Program-made: the position numbers and the translations under genes | Shown: piece after piece, positions 1 to 5,301 of the stretch | Position numbering within the stretch: position 1 is the stretch's first letter | How the letters are laid out: each line of letters starts with the position of its first letter | Notes under the pieces: generated by a model | Seen by the model: only the letters and a program-made list of their open reading frames with translations | Databases searched by the model: none | Told to the model about the DNA's origin: nothing | From: Sulfurivirga caldicuralii | GTDB lineage: Bacteria > Pseudomonadota > Gammaproteobacteria > Thiomicrospirales > Thiomicrospiraceae | DNA length: 5,301 nucleotides | Assembly: GCA_015661715.1 (NCBI GenBank) | Contig: DQVN01000011.1 | Coordinates: 1 to 5,301 of the forward strand | Direction: 5' to 3'

Positions 1-106
1 GGCTTACTTCCGGAGGCAGGAAGTCCTGGATCAGTTGACGGATGAGGTCGGGGTCGGAGAAGAAATCCCGGTAGAAGCTGTCGTGGTGGTGGGTGTTGGG
101 GATCAT
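1..106 (-). CDS. Rpn/YhgA-like family nuclease (putative transposase), N-terminal part only
   Basis: The reverse strand opens at an ATG (104-106) and stays open to the window edge, giving 35 residues that begin MIPNTHHHDSFYRDFFSDPD and continue through LIRQLIQDFLPPEVS. A His-Asp pair, then an aromatic/FFSDP stretch, then a Leu-rich helix ending in FLPPE is how Rpn/YhgA-like proteins (recombination-promoting nucleases of the PD-(D/E)XK type, often annotated as putative transposases) typically begin. The catalytic residues would lie beyond the window, so activity cannot be judged. No Shine-Dalgarno sequence precedes the ATG, and an in-frame TTG 15 bases upstream is a weaker alternative. The gene lies downstream of glnA on the same strand but behind a terminator, so it is probably transcribed separately. 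The family call rests on a short N-terminus. Confidence 0.55.
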   Translation of the reverse strand, partial: MIPNTHHHDSFYRDFFSDPDLIRQLIQDFLPPEVS

Positions 107-112
107 GTTTGC

Positions 113-118
113 AGTATA
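113..118 (-). promoter_or_regulatory. possible -10 element (TATACT) for the Rpn-like gene
   Basis: Read on the minus strand, TATACT matches five of six bases of the sigma-70 -10 consensus and lies six bases before the ATG at 106. No convincing -35 element is seen at the usual spacing. If it is used, transcription would start at or next to the ATG, giving a leaderless mRNA, which would fit the missing ribosome binding site. Such hexamers are common by chance in AT-rich spacers. Confidence 0.25.
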
Positions 119-159
119 CAAAAAACTGGACCCTGCGGTCTGAAACAGTCGGATTGTAA

Positions 160-196
160 TTGTAAAAATAAAAAACCCGGCGCAGGGCCGGGTTTT
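160..196 (-). terminator. rho-independent terminator of glnA
   Basis: A perfect 10-bp inverted repeat, AAAACCCGGC (172-181) and GCCGGGTTTT (187-196), encloses a 5-base loop. On the minus strand it is followed by a T-rich tract (TTATTTTTACA, 171-161). It lies 20 bases past the glnA stop codon, the right place and orientation to end the glnA transcript. On the plus strand the stem ends in only four T residues, so termination in that direction would be weaker. Confidence 0.93.
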
Positions 197-216
197 GTCC
201 AGGTTGAGGGCCAACC

Positions 217-1620
217 TTATACGGAGTAGTACAGGTCGAACTCGATAGGATGGGTGGTCATGCGCAGCTGGGTGACATGCTCCATTTTCAGGTTGATGTA
301 GTCGTCGATTGCTGCGTCGGTAAATACACCACCTGCCTTCAGGAACTCGCGGTCTTTGTCCAGTTCTTCCAGCGCCTGCTCCAGAGAGTGACAGACAGTC
401 GGAATCTTGGCCTCTTCTTCCGGCGGCAGATCGTAGAGGTCTTTTTCTGCAGCCTCGCCTGGATCGATCTTGTTCAGGATGCCGTCCAGACCCGCCATCA
501 AGCAGGCAGAGAAGGCCAGGTAGGGGTTGGCGCTGGGATCCGGGAAGCGCAGCTCAATCCGGCGTGCTTTCGGATTGGGCGCATAGGGGATGCGGATAGA
601 TGCAGAACGGTTCTTGCCGGAGTAGGCCAGCAGGATTGGTGCTTCAAAGCCGGGTACCAGGCGCTTGTAGGAGTTGGTGCCCGGGTTGGTGAAGGCATTG
701 AGGGCACGGGCATGCTTGATCAGACCGCCGATGTACCATAGGGCTTCCTGGGACAGGCCGGCGTACAGGTCGCCGGCAAAGATATTTTTGCCATCTTTGC
801 TCAGGGACTGGTTGATGTGCATGCCATTACCATTGTCTCCGACCACTGGTTTAGGCATGAATGTGGCTGTTTTACCGAATGCCACGGCGGTGTTGTGGAC
901 AATATATTTCAATAGCTGAACTTCGTCCGCCTTGTTGACCAGGGTATTGCCAGCAACGCCGATCTCACACTGGCCGGCTGTGGCCACTTCATGGTGGTGT
1001 GCTTCAACGGTCAGGCCCACCTGCTCCAGCAGGTTACAGATTTCTGTACGTACTTCGTGCAACTGATCCACTGGAGGAACTGGGAAGTAGCCGCCTTTGA
1101 TTTGTGGACGGTGGCCGATGTTGCCGTCTTCATAAACCTTTTCGCTGTTCCAGCGGGCTTCCTCGGCATCGATCTCATAGAAGGCTTTGCCCATTTGCAC
1201 GCCCCAGCGGACGCCGTCGAAGATGAAGAATTCCGGCTCAGGGCCAAAAAAGGCCGAATCAGCGATGCCGGTGGACTTCAAATAGGCTTCTGCCTTTTTG
1301 GCAATGGAGCGGGGATCTTTTTCGTAAGGGGTATAGTCGGTTTCAAGAATTTCGCAACGCAGCACCAGGGTAGGGTCGTTGGCAAATGGATCGATATAAA
1401 AATTTTCTGCCCGGGGCATCAGCACCATATCGGATTCGTTGATGCCTTTCCAACCGGCGATGGAGGAACCGTCAAAGGTTTCGCCTTCTTCAAACGTGCC
1501 TTCATCGACCTTGGAGGCCGGGATGGTGACATGCTGTTCTTTACCGTGGGTGTCGGTAAAGCGCAGATCGACCCATTTGATATCGTTGTCTTTAATAAAG
1601 TTCAGGACTTCCTGTGCCAT
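217..1620 (-). CDS. glnA: glutamine synthetase type I (GlnA)
   Basis: Cytosolic enzyme that condenses glutamate and ammonia to glutamine using ATP; it is the main entry point of ammonia under nitrogen limitation. The 467-residue product is nearly the length of E. coli GlnA. Visible landmarks are [11 protein letters not shown] (49-59), GPEPEFF (126-132) with metal ligands E128 and E130, HHHE (E211), GQCE (E219), the ATP-site motif [12 protein letters not shown] (257-268), the flap PGFEAP (E326), [21 protein letters not shown] (E356) and the C-terminal LYYSV. Y396 in [10 protein letters not shown] is the adenylylation tyrosine, so control by GlnE is expected. Odd point: position 270, a second His in the E. 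coli/Salmonella motif GMHxH, is Asn here. The start is set by AAAGGAAG (1629-1636), 8 bases upstream. An in-frame ATG at 1674 lies upstream of the predicted transcription start and is rejected. No glnL/glnG follows; the gene looks monocistronic. Confidence 0.98.
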   Translation of the reverse strand: MAQEVLNFIKDNDIKWVDLRFTDTHGKEQHVTIPASKVDEGTFEEGETFDGSSIAGWKGINESDMVLMPRAENFYIDPFANDPTLVLRCEILETDYTPYEKDPRSIAKKAEAYLKSTGIADSAFFGPEPEFFIFDGVRWGVQMGKAFYEIDAEEARWNSEKVYEDGNIGHRPQIKGGYFPVPPVDQLHEVRTEICNLLEQVGLTVEAHHHEVATAGQCEIGVAGNTLVNKADEVQLLKYIVHNTAVAFGKTATFMPKPVVGDNGNGMHINQSLSKDGKNIFAGDLYAGLSQEALWYIGGLIKHARALNAFTNPGTNSYKRLVPGFEAPILLAYSGKNRSASIRIPYAPNPKARRIELRFPDPSANPYLAFSACLMAGLDGILNKIDPGEAAEKDLYDLPPEEEAKIPTVCHSLEQALEELDKDREFLKAGGVFTDAAIDDYINLKMEHVTQLRMTTHPIEFDLYYSV

Positions 1621-1628
1621 ATGACAGT

Positions 1629-1636
1629 CTTCCTTT
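1629..1636 (-). promoter_or_regulatory. ribosome binding site of glnA
   Basis: AAAGGAAG on the minus strand sits 8 bases before the ATG at 1620. It decides between that start and the in-frame ATG 54 bases further upstream, which would add 18 residues with no counterpart in E. coli GlnA. Confidence 0.85.
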
Positions 1637-1678
1637 AATTGATGGTTGATTGAAGGTGTTAAATGTCCCGCCAATCAT

Positions 1679-1694
1679 AGCTAAGCCTGTGCCA
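1679..1694 (-). promoter_or_regulatory. sigma-54 (RpoN) promoter of glnA
   Basis: On the minus strand the sequence is TGGCAC-AGGCT-TAGCT. It matches the sigma-54 consensus TGGCAC-N5-TTGCW at all positions but one and has the invariant GG (1693-1692) and GC (1681-1680) exactly ten bases apart. It closely resembles E. coli glnAp2. Counting GC as -13/-12 puts the start of transcription near 1668, giving a leader of about 48 bases. Sigma-54 promoters need an enhancer-binding activator, for glnA normally phosphorylated NtrC. Confidence 0.9.
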
Positions 1695-1757
1695 GTTTTC
1701 CATTTAAAAATGTTGATGATGCATAAGTGCTTGATGTGCTGTGTTTTTGCAAAGCGC

Positions 1758-1795
1758 AAATGATGCCAGTAACATTGACTGAGTGAAAATGATGC
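1758..1795. repeat. short direct repeat AAATGATGC in the glnA-phoU spacer
   Basis: AAATGATGC occurs at 1758-1766 and again at 1787-1795, 29 bases apart. The second copy runs into the palindrome at 1793. Just to the left, TTTGC (1746-1750) and GCAAA (1756-1760) form a 5-bp inverted repeat. These may be weaker activator sites or chance; no known operator fits. Confidence 0.35.
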
Positions 1796-1812
1796 ACCAT
1801 CAAAGTGGTGCA
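1793..1812. promoter_or_regulatory. candidate NtrC (GlnG) enhancer palindrome
   Basis: TGCACCA (1793-1799) and TGGTGCA (1806-1812) are perfect inverted repeats around a 6-base spacer. The half-sites TGCACC/GGTGCA are those of enterobacterial NtrC sites, and the centre lies about 134 bp upstream of the predicted glnA start, in the same range as the E. coli glnA enhancer sites. The spacing between half-sites is three bases longer than in the E. coli sites I know (8 rather than 5 between TGCACC and GGTGCA). A third half-site, GGTGCA, lies at 1826-1831. It is almost certainly a dimer-binding operator; its assignment to NtrC is an inference from position. Confidence 0.6.
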
Positions 1813-1836
1813 TTTGCTTGAAATGGGTGCACAGGA

Positions 1837-1870
1837 TTGCCATCAAACTGTCACAAAATATAGCTAAAAT
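1837..1870 (+). promoter_or_regulatory. Pho box and -10 element of the phoU-phoB-phoR operon
   Basis: Two PhoB half-sites stand 11 bases apart: TTGCCAT (1837-1843, five of seven matches to CTGTCAY) and CTGTCAC (1848-1854, perfect). After a 10-base gap comes TAAAAT (1865-1870), a five-of-six match to the -10 consensus. In PhoB-activated promoters the Pho box takes the place of the -35 element, which is the arrangement here. Transcription would begin near 1877, leaving about 31 bases of leader with GAGG (1894-1897) ten bases before the phoU ATG. This predicts positive autoregulation of the operon by PhoB. Confidence 0.78.
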
Positions 1871-1907
1871 GCCCCTAATGTGCTAATCGTATAGAGGTTA
1901 TAACACC

Positions 1908-2651
1908 ATGTCTCCAACAAGCTTTACTAACCACTCTCTTCAGGCCTATAACCGCGATTTGGAAGGGTTGATCAACCATATTCTCGAGCTGGGCGGTCTG
2001 GTGGAGAAACAGCTGGATCTGGCGGTTTCCGCCATGCAGACCGGTAGCGTGGACGAGGCCAGGGAGGTGCGTCAACTGGATCGTCTGGTCAATGAAACGG
2101 AGCAGCATACGGATCAGGCGGCGATTCGCCTGGTGGCGCGCCATCAACCGGCCGCATCCGATTTGCGGCTGATTATCAGTTCTCTACGAATTGGCATTGA
2201 TCTGGAGCGGATCGGCGATGAAGTGGTCAAACTGGCGCGGATGGTCGAGCATTTTGAACAGTTGGGTGAGGCCTGTACTCAGGTGCAAACTTATCCTAAG
2301 TTTTATGAGTTGGTAGAGATGGCGCGCGCCATGCTCAAAAAATCGTTGGATGCCTATGCACGCTTGGATCTGAAAGAGGCGGTGCAGCTTTTGGAAGAGG
2401 AAGAAGAGGCTGATGCGCTTTATGAGGAGATCATGAAATCTGTGATTGAGGACTTCAATCAGCAGACGGGTGCGGATGTGAAATGTTTCTTGGAGTTTGT
2501 AACCTCCATTAAGGCGGTGGAAAGGATGACCGATCATTTGGCTAATATGGCCGAAAGCATTATCTATATTATCAACGGTCGGGATGTGCGCTCGGCGGAT
2601 CATGCCATGATCGAGAAGTTGATGAAACAAGCCGAAAGTGACGGGGAATGA
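1908..2651 (+). CDS. phoU: phosphate signalling modulator PhoU
   Basis: Cytosolic all-helical protein that links the Pst transporter to PhoR and keeps the Pho response off when phosphate is plentiful. The 247-residue product has the two tandem three-helix PhoU domains: the first spans roughly residues 15-120 with RHQPAASDLR (79-87) and the metal-cluster motif LERIGDEVVK (99-108). The second spans roughly 130-225 with the matching VERMTDHLANMAE (204-216). An acidic run of Glu residues (163-167) lies in the linker between helices of the second half. Length is normal for the family (E. coli about 241). The ATG at 1908 follows GAGG. Unlike in E. coli, where phoU ends the pstSCAB-phoU operon, it is the first gene here and overlaps phoB by four bases (ATGA), implying translational coupling. 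Confidence 0.97.
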   Translation: MSPTSFTNHSLQAYNRDLEGLINHILELGGLVEKQLDLAVSAMQTGSVDEAREVRQLDRLVNETEQHTDQAAIRLVARHQPAASDLRLIISSLRIGIDLERIGDEVVKLARMVEHFEQLGEACTQVQTYPKFYELVEMARAMLKKSLDAYARLDLKEAVQLLEEEEEADALYEEIMKSVIEDFNQQTGADVKCFLEFVTSIKAVERMTDHLANMAESIIYIINGRDVRSADHAMIEKLMKQAESDGE

Positions 2652-3349
2652 CGGCGAAAGCCTATATATTGGTGGTGGAGGATGAGGCGGCGATCCGCGA
2701 TATGCTGGCCTTTACCTTAGAGGCAGCAGGCTTTGAGGTGGGGTTGGCGGCCAATGCGGAAGAAGCTCAGGCTCAGTTGCGGCGCCGTCAGCCTGATTTG
2801 CTCCTGTTGGACTGGATGTTGCCCGGTTTGTCGGGGGTGGCGCTGGCCCAGAGGATACGGGCGAATAACCAGTTGGTTCATATGCCTATTTTGATGCTGA
2901 CAGCGAAAGGATCAGAGGCGGACCAGGTGGAAGGGTTTGAAGCGGGTGTGGATGACTATGTGGTTAAGCCTTTTTCTCCCCGGGCGTTGGTGGCCCGGAT
3001 TCAGGCGTTGCTGCGGCGTGGCGGGGGGCGCGTTGCGCCTCATGAGCGCCTGCAATGCGCCCAGATGGTGCTGGATATTACCGCTCATCGGGTGACCTGT
3101 CATGGTCAGGCCGTGCATATGGGTCCGACGGAATTTAAGTTATTACGTTTTTTAATGCAGCACCCGGAACGGGTTTTTTCCCGGGCGCAGTTATTGGATC
3201 AGGTATGGGGTGCGCATGTGGTGGTTGAGGAGCGAACGGTAGACGTGCATATCCGTCGTTTGCGCAAGGCGCTGGAGGCGGGGGGATGCCCGGCTTGTAT
3301 TCAGACGGTGCGCGGTGTCGGGTACCGCTATGCGTGCGAATTGGATTGA
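2648..3349 (+). CDS. phoB: phosphate response regulator PhoB (OmpR family)
   Basis: DNA-binding response regulator which, once phosphorylated by PhoR, binds Pho boxes and activates phosphate-starvation genes. The 233-residue product has a receiver domain (about 5-123) with acid pocket E11/D12, phospho-acceptor D55 in LLLLDWMLPG, switch T85 in LTAK and K107 in VVKPF. A winged-helix DNA-binding domain follows (about 133-230) with GPTEFKLLRFL (159-169), the recognition helix region around EERTVDVHIRRLRKAL (194-209) and the wing VRGVGYRY (221-228). All key residues are present. Its ATG lies within the phoU stop (ATGA). Only GGGGA stands directly in front, too close to be a good ribosome binding site, so translation probably depends on phoU. 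Pho boxes upstream of phoU and pstS are its likely targets. Confidence 0.97.
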   Translation: MTAKAYILVVEDEAAIRDMLAFTLEAAGFEVGLAANAEEAQAQLRRRQPDLLLLDWMLPGLSGVALAQRIRANNQLVHMPILMLTAKGSEADQVEGFEAGVDDYVVKPFSPRALVARIQALLRRGGGRVAPHERLQCAQMVLDITAHRVTCHGQAVHMGPTEFKLLRFLMQHPERVFSRAQLLDQVWGAHVVVEERTVDVHIRRLRKALEAGGCPACIQTVRGVGYRYACELD

Positions 3350-4598
3350 GCTGATACGAGCAGAGATCCCCCTGTGGCTGGTATGTGGTGGGGTGAGTGT
3401 GTTACTGCTGCTCAATTACCCTGCCTGGAGTGCTGTGCCGTGGGTGATCTATAGTCTGGGACAGCTGGTTCAGATGGCCCGTTTTCTTTCGGGGCGCCCC
3501 CCTTGGCCCATGGGTGTCTGGCCGATTATCTGGCATCGGTGGCAGCACCATCAACAGCGAACAACCGATAAACTGAAGCAAAATTATCGCCGAATCCGCC
3601 AGTTGAATCGTATGCTGGCGGTGTTGCCCCAAGGGGTGGTCGAGCTGGATGAGGCGGGTAATATTGTCTGGTTTAACCCGGCGGCTGAATCCCTATTAGG
3701 GCTGTGTGAGGCAGATCGGGGCAAGCCGGTTCAGCACCTGGTGCGTGTGCCGGAGTTCATTCGCTGGTTAGAGCAGGATGACACATCACCGCTGAAAGTG
3801 GTGATGCCGCAGATGCAATTGAAAGTTTTGCGTTTTCAGCGGCGGCCTCTGAAGGGAGGGGCGTTGCTGTTGGTGGAGGATGTCAGTCGGGAGCATGATC
3901 TATGGCAGGTGCGCCGAGATTTTGTTGCCAACGCGTCCCATGAACTGCGTACGCCAGTGACAGTGTTTCGGGGCTATCTGGAAACACTGTTGTCCATGGA
4001 GGCGTTGAAGCCCTGGCAGACGCCTTTGCGCCACATGTCAGAGCAGGCAGATCGTATGCACCTGATTATTGAAGATCTGCTCACTTTATCGGTGATTGAA
4101 CAGGCTCAGGGGGATGGAAACGAACGTACGGTTTCTTTACAGCAACTGTTCCCGATGCTGGAGGAGGAGGCTCGACAGTTGAGTCGCGGCCAGCACCATT
4201 TGCACTTTACGGTTCAGGATGATGTGGGGTTACGTGGAGAGCCCACGCTACTGCGCAGTATCTTTGCCAATTTGATTTCCAATGCGGTGCGTTATACGCC
4301 GGAAGGGGGCGAAATCCGGGTCAGCTGGCGTCTGAATGCCAATGGAGAAGGGGTATTTGAAGTCAAAGATACCGGTATTGGTATTCCCCGGGAACATTTA
4401 CCACGCCTGACTGAGCGCTTTTATCGTGTCGATAAGGCGCGCTCCCGGGAAAAAGGCGGTACAGGGTTGGGGTTGGCTATTGTCAAGCATGCGTTGGAGT
4501 ATCATCAGGGGCGGCTAGAGGTGGAAAGCACACCGAGGATTGGTTCGACCTTTCGTGCGATTTTCCCGCTACAGCGCATTGTCACAGAAGTGTCATAA
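3330..4598 (+). CDS. phoR: phosphate-sensing histidine kinase PhoR
   Basis: Inner-membrane sensor kinase and phosphatase of PhoB. Counting from the ATG at 3330 the product has 422 residues (E. coli about 431). It starts with two hydrophobic segments (about 13-29 and 31-50) with hardly any periplasmic loop, as in other PhoR proteins, then an Arg/Lys/Gln-rich linker and a PAS domain (about 92-190). Kinase motifs follow: H-box ASHELRTP with H204, N-box around NLISNAVRYTPEGG (314-327), G1 box DTGIGI (347-352), F-box RFYRVDKARSR (363-372) and G2 box GGTGLGLAIVKHA (377-389). The LTERFYRVDKARSR stretch is close to E. coli PhoR. The start overlaps phoB by 20 bases; a GTG at 3315 would add five residues and is less likely. 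Neither start has a clear Shine-Dalgarno, suggesting coupling. No terminator follows, so read-through into pstS is possible. Confidence 0.96.
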   Translation: MRANWIELIRAEIPLWLVCGGVSVLLLLNYPAWSAVPWVIYSLGQLVQMARFLSGRPPWPMGVWPIIWHRWQHHQQRTTDKLKQNYRRIRQLNRMLAVLPQGVVELDEAGNIVWFNPAAESLLGLCEADRGKPVQHLVRVPEFIRWLEQDDTSPLKVVMPQMQLKVLRFQRRPLKGGALLLVEDVSREHDLWQVRRDFVANASHELRTPVTVFRGYLETLLSMEALKPWQTPLRHMSEQADRMHLIIEDLLTLSVIEQAQGDGNERTVSLQQLFPMLEEEARQLSRGQHHLHFTVQDDVGLRGEPTLLRSIFANLISNAVRYTPEGGEIRVSWRLNANGEGVFEVKDTGIGIPREHLPRLTERFYRVDKARSREKGGTGLGLAIVKHALEYHQGRLEVESTPRIGSTFRAIFPLQRIVTEVS

Positions 4599-4634
4599 GG
4601 GTGTCATGGTGCTGTTAAGAAGGCTTTGCATAAT
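4579..4634 (+). promoter_or_regulatory. tandem Pho box (four PhoB half-sites) and -10 element of pstS
   Basis: Four CTGTCAY-like heptamers recur every 11 bases: TTGTCAC (4579), GTGTCAT (4590), GTGTCAT (4601) and CTGTTAA (4612). This is the period expected for head-to-tail PhoB monomers, and four units would seat two PhoB dimers. After 10 bases comes CATAAT (4629-4634), a five-of-six -10 match, the same spacing as at the phoU promoter. Transcription would begin near 4641. The first two units lie within the last phoR codons (the stop is 4596-4598), so the coding sequence and operator share bases. Confidence 0.85.
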
Positions 4635-4640
4635 GGGTTG

Positions 4641-4739
4641 GTGATGGTTGCTTCGGCAATCTTCAGGTCCACAAGGTGGGATGCTTTTTTCGGTTGCCCC
4701 TTGTGAACTGATCCAGTTATCTTTGAAGGAGTGTGATGT
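4641..4739 (+). other. structured 5' leader of pstS
   Basis: About 99 untranslated bases between the predicted pstS start of transcription and its ATG hold several complementary segments. GGTTGC-TTCG-GCAATC (4646-4661) can form a hairpin with a C(UUCG)G tetraloop. TCCAC-AAG-GTGGG (4668-4680) is a short hairpin followed four bases later by six T residues (4685-4690). CACAAGG (4670-4676) can instead pair with CCTTGTG (4699-4705), and a second GGTTGC (4692-4697) could compete for GCAATC. AAGGAG (4726-4731) is the pstS ribosome binding site, 8 bases before the ATG. Any regulatory role is a guess; no known riboswitch was recognised. Confidence 0.45.
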
Positions 4740-5301
4740 ATGATGAAGAAATGGCTGACAGCAGGTGCTTTGGCGTTGACCGCAACCGTGGCGCAAGCCG
4801 GCACCACCATTGAAGGAACGGGGGCCTCTTTTCCGTATCCGGTTTATAAAGAGTGGATTGGCGCCTATTACAATGAAACCGGAAATAAAGTGAACTATAC
4901 GCCTACTGGATCTGGTGCAGGCGTGAAAGCGGTTACTGCCCGGGAAGTGGATTTTGGTGGCAGTGATAAGCCGTTGTCACCTAAGGTATTGAAAAAGAAA
5001 AAGCTGTATCAGTTCCCCTCTGTGGTAGGTGCGATTACCCTGTCTTATAACCTGCCAGGTGTTGAGCAGTTGCGTCTGAGCGAGGTTGCGATCTCGGGGA
5101 TTGTACTGGGAACAATTCAATACTGGGATAACCCAGTGATTGCTAAGGATAACCCTGGGGTTAAGCTGCCCCATAAGAAGGTGCTGTTTGTACACCGTTC
5201 TGATAAATCGGGCACGACATTCAATTTCACCTATTACCTGTCCAAGATGAGCAGCGTATGGCGCAGTCACTATGGTGCTAAGAAGTTGATGAACTGGCCG
5301 A
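4740..5301 (+). CDS. pstS: phosphate ABC transporter periplasmic binding protein PstS, 3' end missing
   Basis: High-affinity phosphate-binding protein that hands phosphate to the PstCAB membrane transporter. The window shows 187 residues; the family has about 340. A signal peptide is clear: MMKK, a hydrophobic core LTAGALALTATV, and a probable cleavage after AQA at residue 20, so the mature protein starts GTTIEGTGASFPYPVYKEW. Phosphate contacts of E. coli PstS are in place: S30 and F31 (Thr10, Phe11), S58 (Ser38), D76 in VDFGGSDKPLS (Asp56), and R153 with S157-G158-T159 in HRSDKSGTT (Arg135, Ser139-Thr141). S30 for Thr is conservative. The ATG at 4740 is best placed to AAGGAG; the next codon is also ATG (4743), while the ATG at 4736 is out of frame. 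PhoB control is predicted from the upstream Pho boxes. pstC, pstA and pstB probably follow outside the window. Confidence 0.96.
   Translation, partial: MMKKWLTAGALALTATVAQAGTTIEGTGASFPYPVYKEWIGAYYNETGNKVNYTPTGSGAGVKAVTAREVDFGGSDKPLSPKVLKKKKLYQFPSVVGAITLSYNLPGVEQLRLSEVAISGIVLGTIQYWDNPVIAKDNPGVKLPHKKVLFVHRSDKSGTTFNFTYYLSKMSSVWRSHYGAKKLMNWP

Noticed and set aside
35..229. Small plus-strand open frame of 64 codons
   Set aside because: It runs opposite the Rpn-like gene and straight through the terminator hairpin into the end of glnA; low-complexity Val/Gly content and no ribosome binding site.
991..1638. Long open frame (215 codons) on the plus strand opposite glnA
   Set aside because: It is antisense to a clearly conserved gene, shows no recognisable domain, and mirrors glnA codon structure. 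The same holds for the open frame at 250-741.
1618..1674. Longer glnA starting at the ATG at 1674, adding 18 residues
   Set aside because: The predicted sigma-54 transcription start near 1668 lies inside this extension, the ATG at 1620 has a good ribosome binding site, and [11 protein letters not shown] aligns with the normal GlnA N-terminus.
1848..1866. Pho box read with a second unit downstream of CTGTCAC
   Set aside because: The heptamer 11 bases downstream (TATAGCT) matches at almost no position; the upstream unit TTGCCAT fits much better and leaves proper space for the -10.
2184..2630. Open frame on the minus strand opposite phoU
   Set aside because: It is a shadow of phoU, with a His/Phe/Leu-rich translation typical of antisense reading and no promoter or ribosome binding site.
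3315..3332. GTG at 3315 as the phoR start
   Set aside because: It adds only five residues, has no ribosome binding site, and extends the overlap with phoB; the ATG at 3330 gives a PhoR-like N-terminus.
1..5301. CRISPR array, insertion sequence, tRNA/rRNA or prophage elements
   Set aside because: No regularly spaced repeats, terminal inverted repeats, tRNA-like folds or phage genes were seen; nearly all bases are accounted for by five conserved genes, a partial gene and their control regions.

Overview
The window looks like chromosomal core DNA from a gammaproteobacterium. GlnA, PhoU, PhoB, PhoR and PstS all align by eye with their Escherichia coli counterparts, but sequence and gene order differ from the Enterobacteriaceae, so an environmental or marine lineage is plausible. 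I cannot name the genus. The sequence joins a nitrogen-assimilation gene to a phosphate-sensing operon.

Left part, minus strand. Positions 1-106 hold the first 35 codons of a gene resembling the Rpn/YhgA-like nuclease (putative transposase) family, cut by the window edge. A strong hairpin terminator (160-196) separates it from glnA (217-1620), which encodes type I glutamine synthetase.

Divergent control region, 1621-1907 (287 bp, no gene). On the minus strand there is a near-consensus sigma-54 promoter for glnA (1679-1694). About 130 bp upstream of its predicted start lies a perfect 7-bp inverted repeat (1793-1812) resembling an NtrC enhancer. On the plus strand a Pho box with a matching -10 element (1837-1870) precedes phoU.

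Right part, plus strand. phoU (1908-2651), phoB (2648-3349) and phoR (3330-4598) overlap at both junctions and form one operon: a signalling modulator, a response regulator and its sensor kinase. Four 11-bp-spaced PhoB half-sites start inside the last codons of phoR. They are followed by a -10 element and a structured leader (4641-4739) that lead into pstS (4740 to the window end), the periplasmic phosphate-binding protein of the Pst transporter.

Working model (inference): under phosphate limitation PhoR phosphorylates PhoB, which activates both its own phoU-phoB-phoR operon and pstS. Under nitrogen limitation NtrC with sigma-54 drives glnA. No new defence, mobile or biosynthetic system is visible. 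The points of interest are regulatory architecture, gene order and one substituted active-site residue in GlnA.
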